Source of the DNA: SKVR01 sp041642035
GTDB lineage: Bacteria > Bacteroidota > Bacteroidia > Bacteroidales > UBA7960
Length of the DNA stretch: 5,094 bases
NCBI GenBank assembly: GCA_041642035.1
Contig: JBEPXC010000271.1
Coordinates: 1-5,094, forward strand
Direction of reading: 5' to 3'
This document shows positions 4,373-5,094 of the stretch, one piece after another. Every line of letters starts with the position of its first letter. The stretch's first letter is position 1. The notes below the pieces were generated by a model that searched no databases, was not told the origin of the DNA, and saw only the letters and a list, made by a program, of their open reading frames with translations. A program made the position numbers and the translations under genes.

Positions 4373-4924
4373 TCAAATGTTTTTCCTGTATTCAATCCTT
4401 TTGCCGGGTACATCATATATTTCCATGATAAAGCCTTCCTCTGTTATGTTGTTGGCTTTGATGTATTTCTTCATGGCCGGATATACTCTCATAATCCCCA
4501 TGAAGATGGATAACTTCCCCAGGTAGGGAAACTCACAGGTCAGGTATTGCTGTTTAGGGAAAATCCTGATGTTGTACTTTGCGGACAATTCCTGCAGGGT
4601 TTGTTCATCGGGGTTTTCCAGAATGCACCCTACTTCCGAGCGAAGCTTGCTTTTTTCTACTTTGGCCGGATCATCATAATAAATACCGAATCCTTTGTAG
4701 GTTTCCAGCTGATGTTCTTCCAGCAGTGAATAGTAAATCCTGTCCATTACTGCACCGGAGTTTTTATAATCACCCGTGTAGTTTTCATATACCAGCACTT
4801 CACCACCCTTTTCATGTATGTCAAAGCGGATGTTGGAAAAACCACCATAATAGGCGTAGGTTGAAAAAACAACCACAGCCAATAATAAAATGATTAGGAG
4901 TATGATCTTCATAACGTTATACAT
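4373..4924 (-). CDS. Membrane-anchored GyrI-like (effector-binding) domain protein
   Basis: The protein has 183 residues. Residues 6-25 form one hydrophobic segment (KIILLIILLLAVVVFSTYAY) that probably anchors the protein in the inner membrane; no lipobox cysteine follows. From about 33 to 182 it resembles the GyrI-like small-molecule-binding fold, as in the effector domains of BmrR-type and some AraC-type regulators: EVLVYENYTGDYKNSG strand-turn, helix AVMDRIYYSLLEE, GFGIYYDDP, SEVGCILENPD, then YLTCEFPYLGKLS, helix PAMKKYIKANN and final strand GFIMEIYDVP. Glu168 in that strand is at the place where the family often has a ligand-contacting glutamate. There is no DNA-binding domain, so a sensor or buffering role is more likely than a regulator. 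Start is either 4924 or Met5 at 4912, which gives a more usual MKIILL signal. The gene leads the set with UPF0145 and the small membrane protein. Confidence 0.8.
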   Translation of the reverse strand: MYNVMKIILLIILLLAVVVFSTYAYYGGFSNIRFDIHEKGGEVLVYENYTGDYKNSGAVMDRIYYSLLEEHQLETYKGFGIYYDDPAKVEKSKLRSEVGCILENPDEQTLQELSAKYNIRIFPKQQYLTCEFPYLGKLSIFMGIMRVYPAMKKYIKANNITEEGFIMEIYDVPGKRIEYRKNI

Positions 4925-4964
4925 AAAAGATGAAACAATAAATCGGGTATAAATGTATGGGTTT

Positions 4965-5094
4965 CTAATTTAATTGTTGTAAAATATTTTCAGCATCAAT
5001 AAGATTAACTCCTGCATCCCTAAGATCCTTTTCCGTTTTGTTAATGAGCTCATCGGCATTTGTTTTCCAGCATGAGTGAGCCTTACGGATAAGG
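4965..5094 (-). CDS. C-terminal end of an unidentified protein (partial)
   Basis: A minus-strand frame enters from the right edge (first complete codon at 5093) and ends TAG at 4965, giving 42 residues. The end is helical and charged: KTNADELINKTEKDLRDAG, then NLIDAENILQQLN. I cannot assign a family from this piece. It lies 40 bp upstream of the GyrI-like gene on the same strand and could be the first gene of that transcript. The open frame and ordinary codon use support it, but it is too short to be certain. Confidence 0.55.
   Translation of the reverse strand, partial: LIRKAHSCWKTNADELINKTEKDLRDAGVNLIDAENILQQLN

Noticed and set aside
4342..4416. N-terminal extension of the UPF0145 protein to an ATG at 4416
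   Set aside because: It would overlap the upstream gene, adds 25 residues absent from the family, and the internal ATG at 4341 fits the conserved start.
4547..4893. Plus-strand open frames opposite the GyrI-like gene
   Set aside because: Two overlapping antisense frames without start signals or domain features; the minus-strand frame has a membrane anchor and a recognisable fold.
4911..4920. Perfect palindrome ATAACGTTAT at the start of the GyrI-like gene
   Set aside because: Ten AT-rich bases inside the first codons; likely chance, with no second copy found in the window.

Overview
The window most likely comes from a member of the Bacteroidota. The signs are start codons mostly without a Shine-Dalgarno sequence, upstream boxes matching the -7 consensus TAnnTTTG of that phylum, two AraC regulators of a layout common there, and a lipoprotein with an acidic stretch after the lipid cysteine. 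This is inference from style; there is no rRNA or other marker. The window is intact chromosomal sequence with no transposase, phage or plasmid gene.

Layout: (1) 1-492, minus strand, the N-terminal 164 residues of an ABC transporter ATPase that runs off the left edge. (2) 493-863, a divergent intergenic region with one full copy (A) of a 78-bp inverted-repeat element, a promoter-like box on each side and a small dyad in the leader of the next gene. (3) 864-1757, plus strand, an AraC-family regulator. (4) 1758-2143, a 386-bp gap with a GC-rich palindrome and, just before the next gene, nested inverted repeats plus a direct repeat. (5) 2144-2683, plus strand, a small cysteine-containing lipoprotein. 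(6) 2684-2963, an array of the same element (full copy B, half copy C, full copy D) between convergent genes. (7) 2930-3748, minus strand, a second AraC-family regulator whose last ten codons and stop codon are supplied by copy D. (8) 3894-4924, minus strand, a compact set encoding a membrane-anchored GyrI-like domain protein, a UPF0145/YbjQ-family protein and a 43-residue single-span membrane protein that starts one base after the YbjQ stop. (9) 4965-5094, minus strand, the C-terminal 42 residues of an unidentified protein.

Working together: the three genes at 3894-4924 are close enough to be co-transcribed and may form one envelope-associated unit of unknown function. The two AraC proteins are separate regulators; their targets cannot be read from the sequence, although the dense dyads before the lipoprotein gene look like regulator sites or a folded leader. 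The most interesting material is the repeat family. It has three full copies of identical length, a precise half copy, a REP/BIME-like arrangement with GTAG at the stem base, and one copy that has become part of a coding region.
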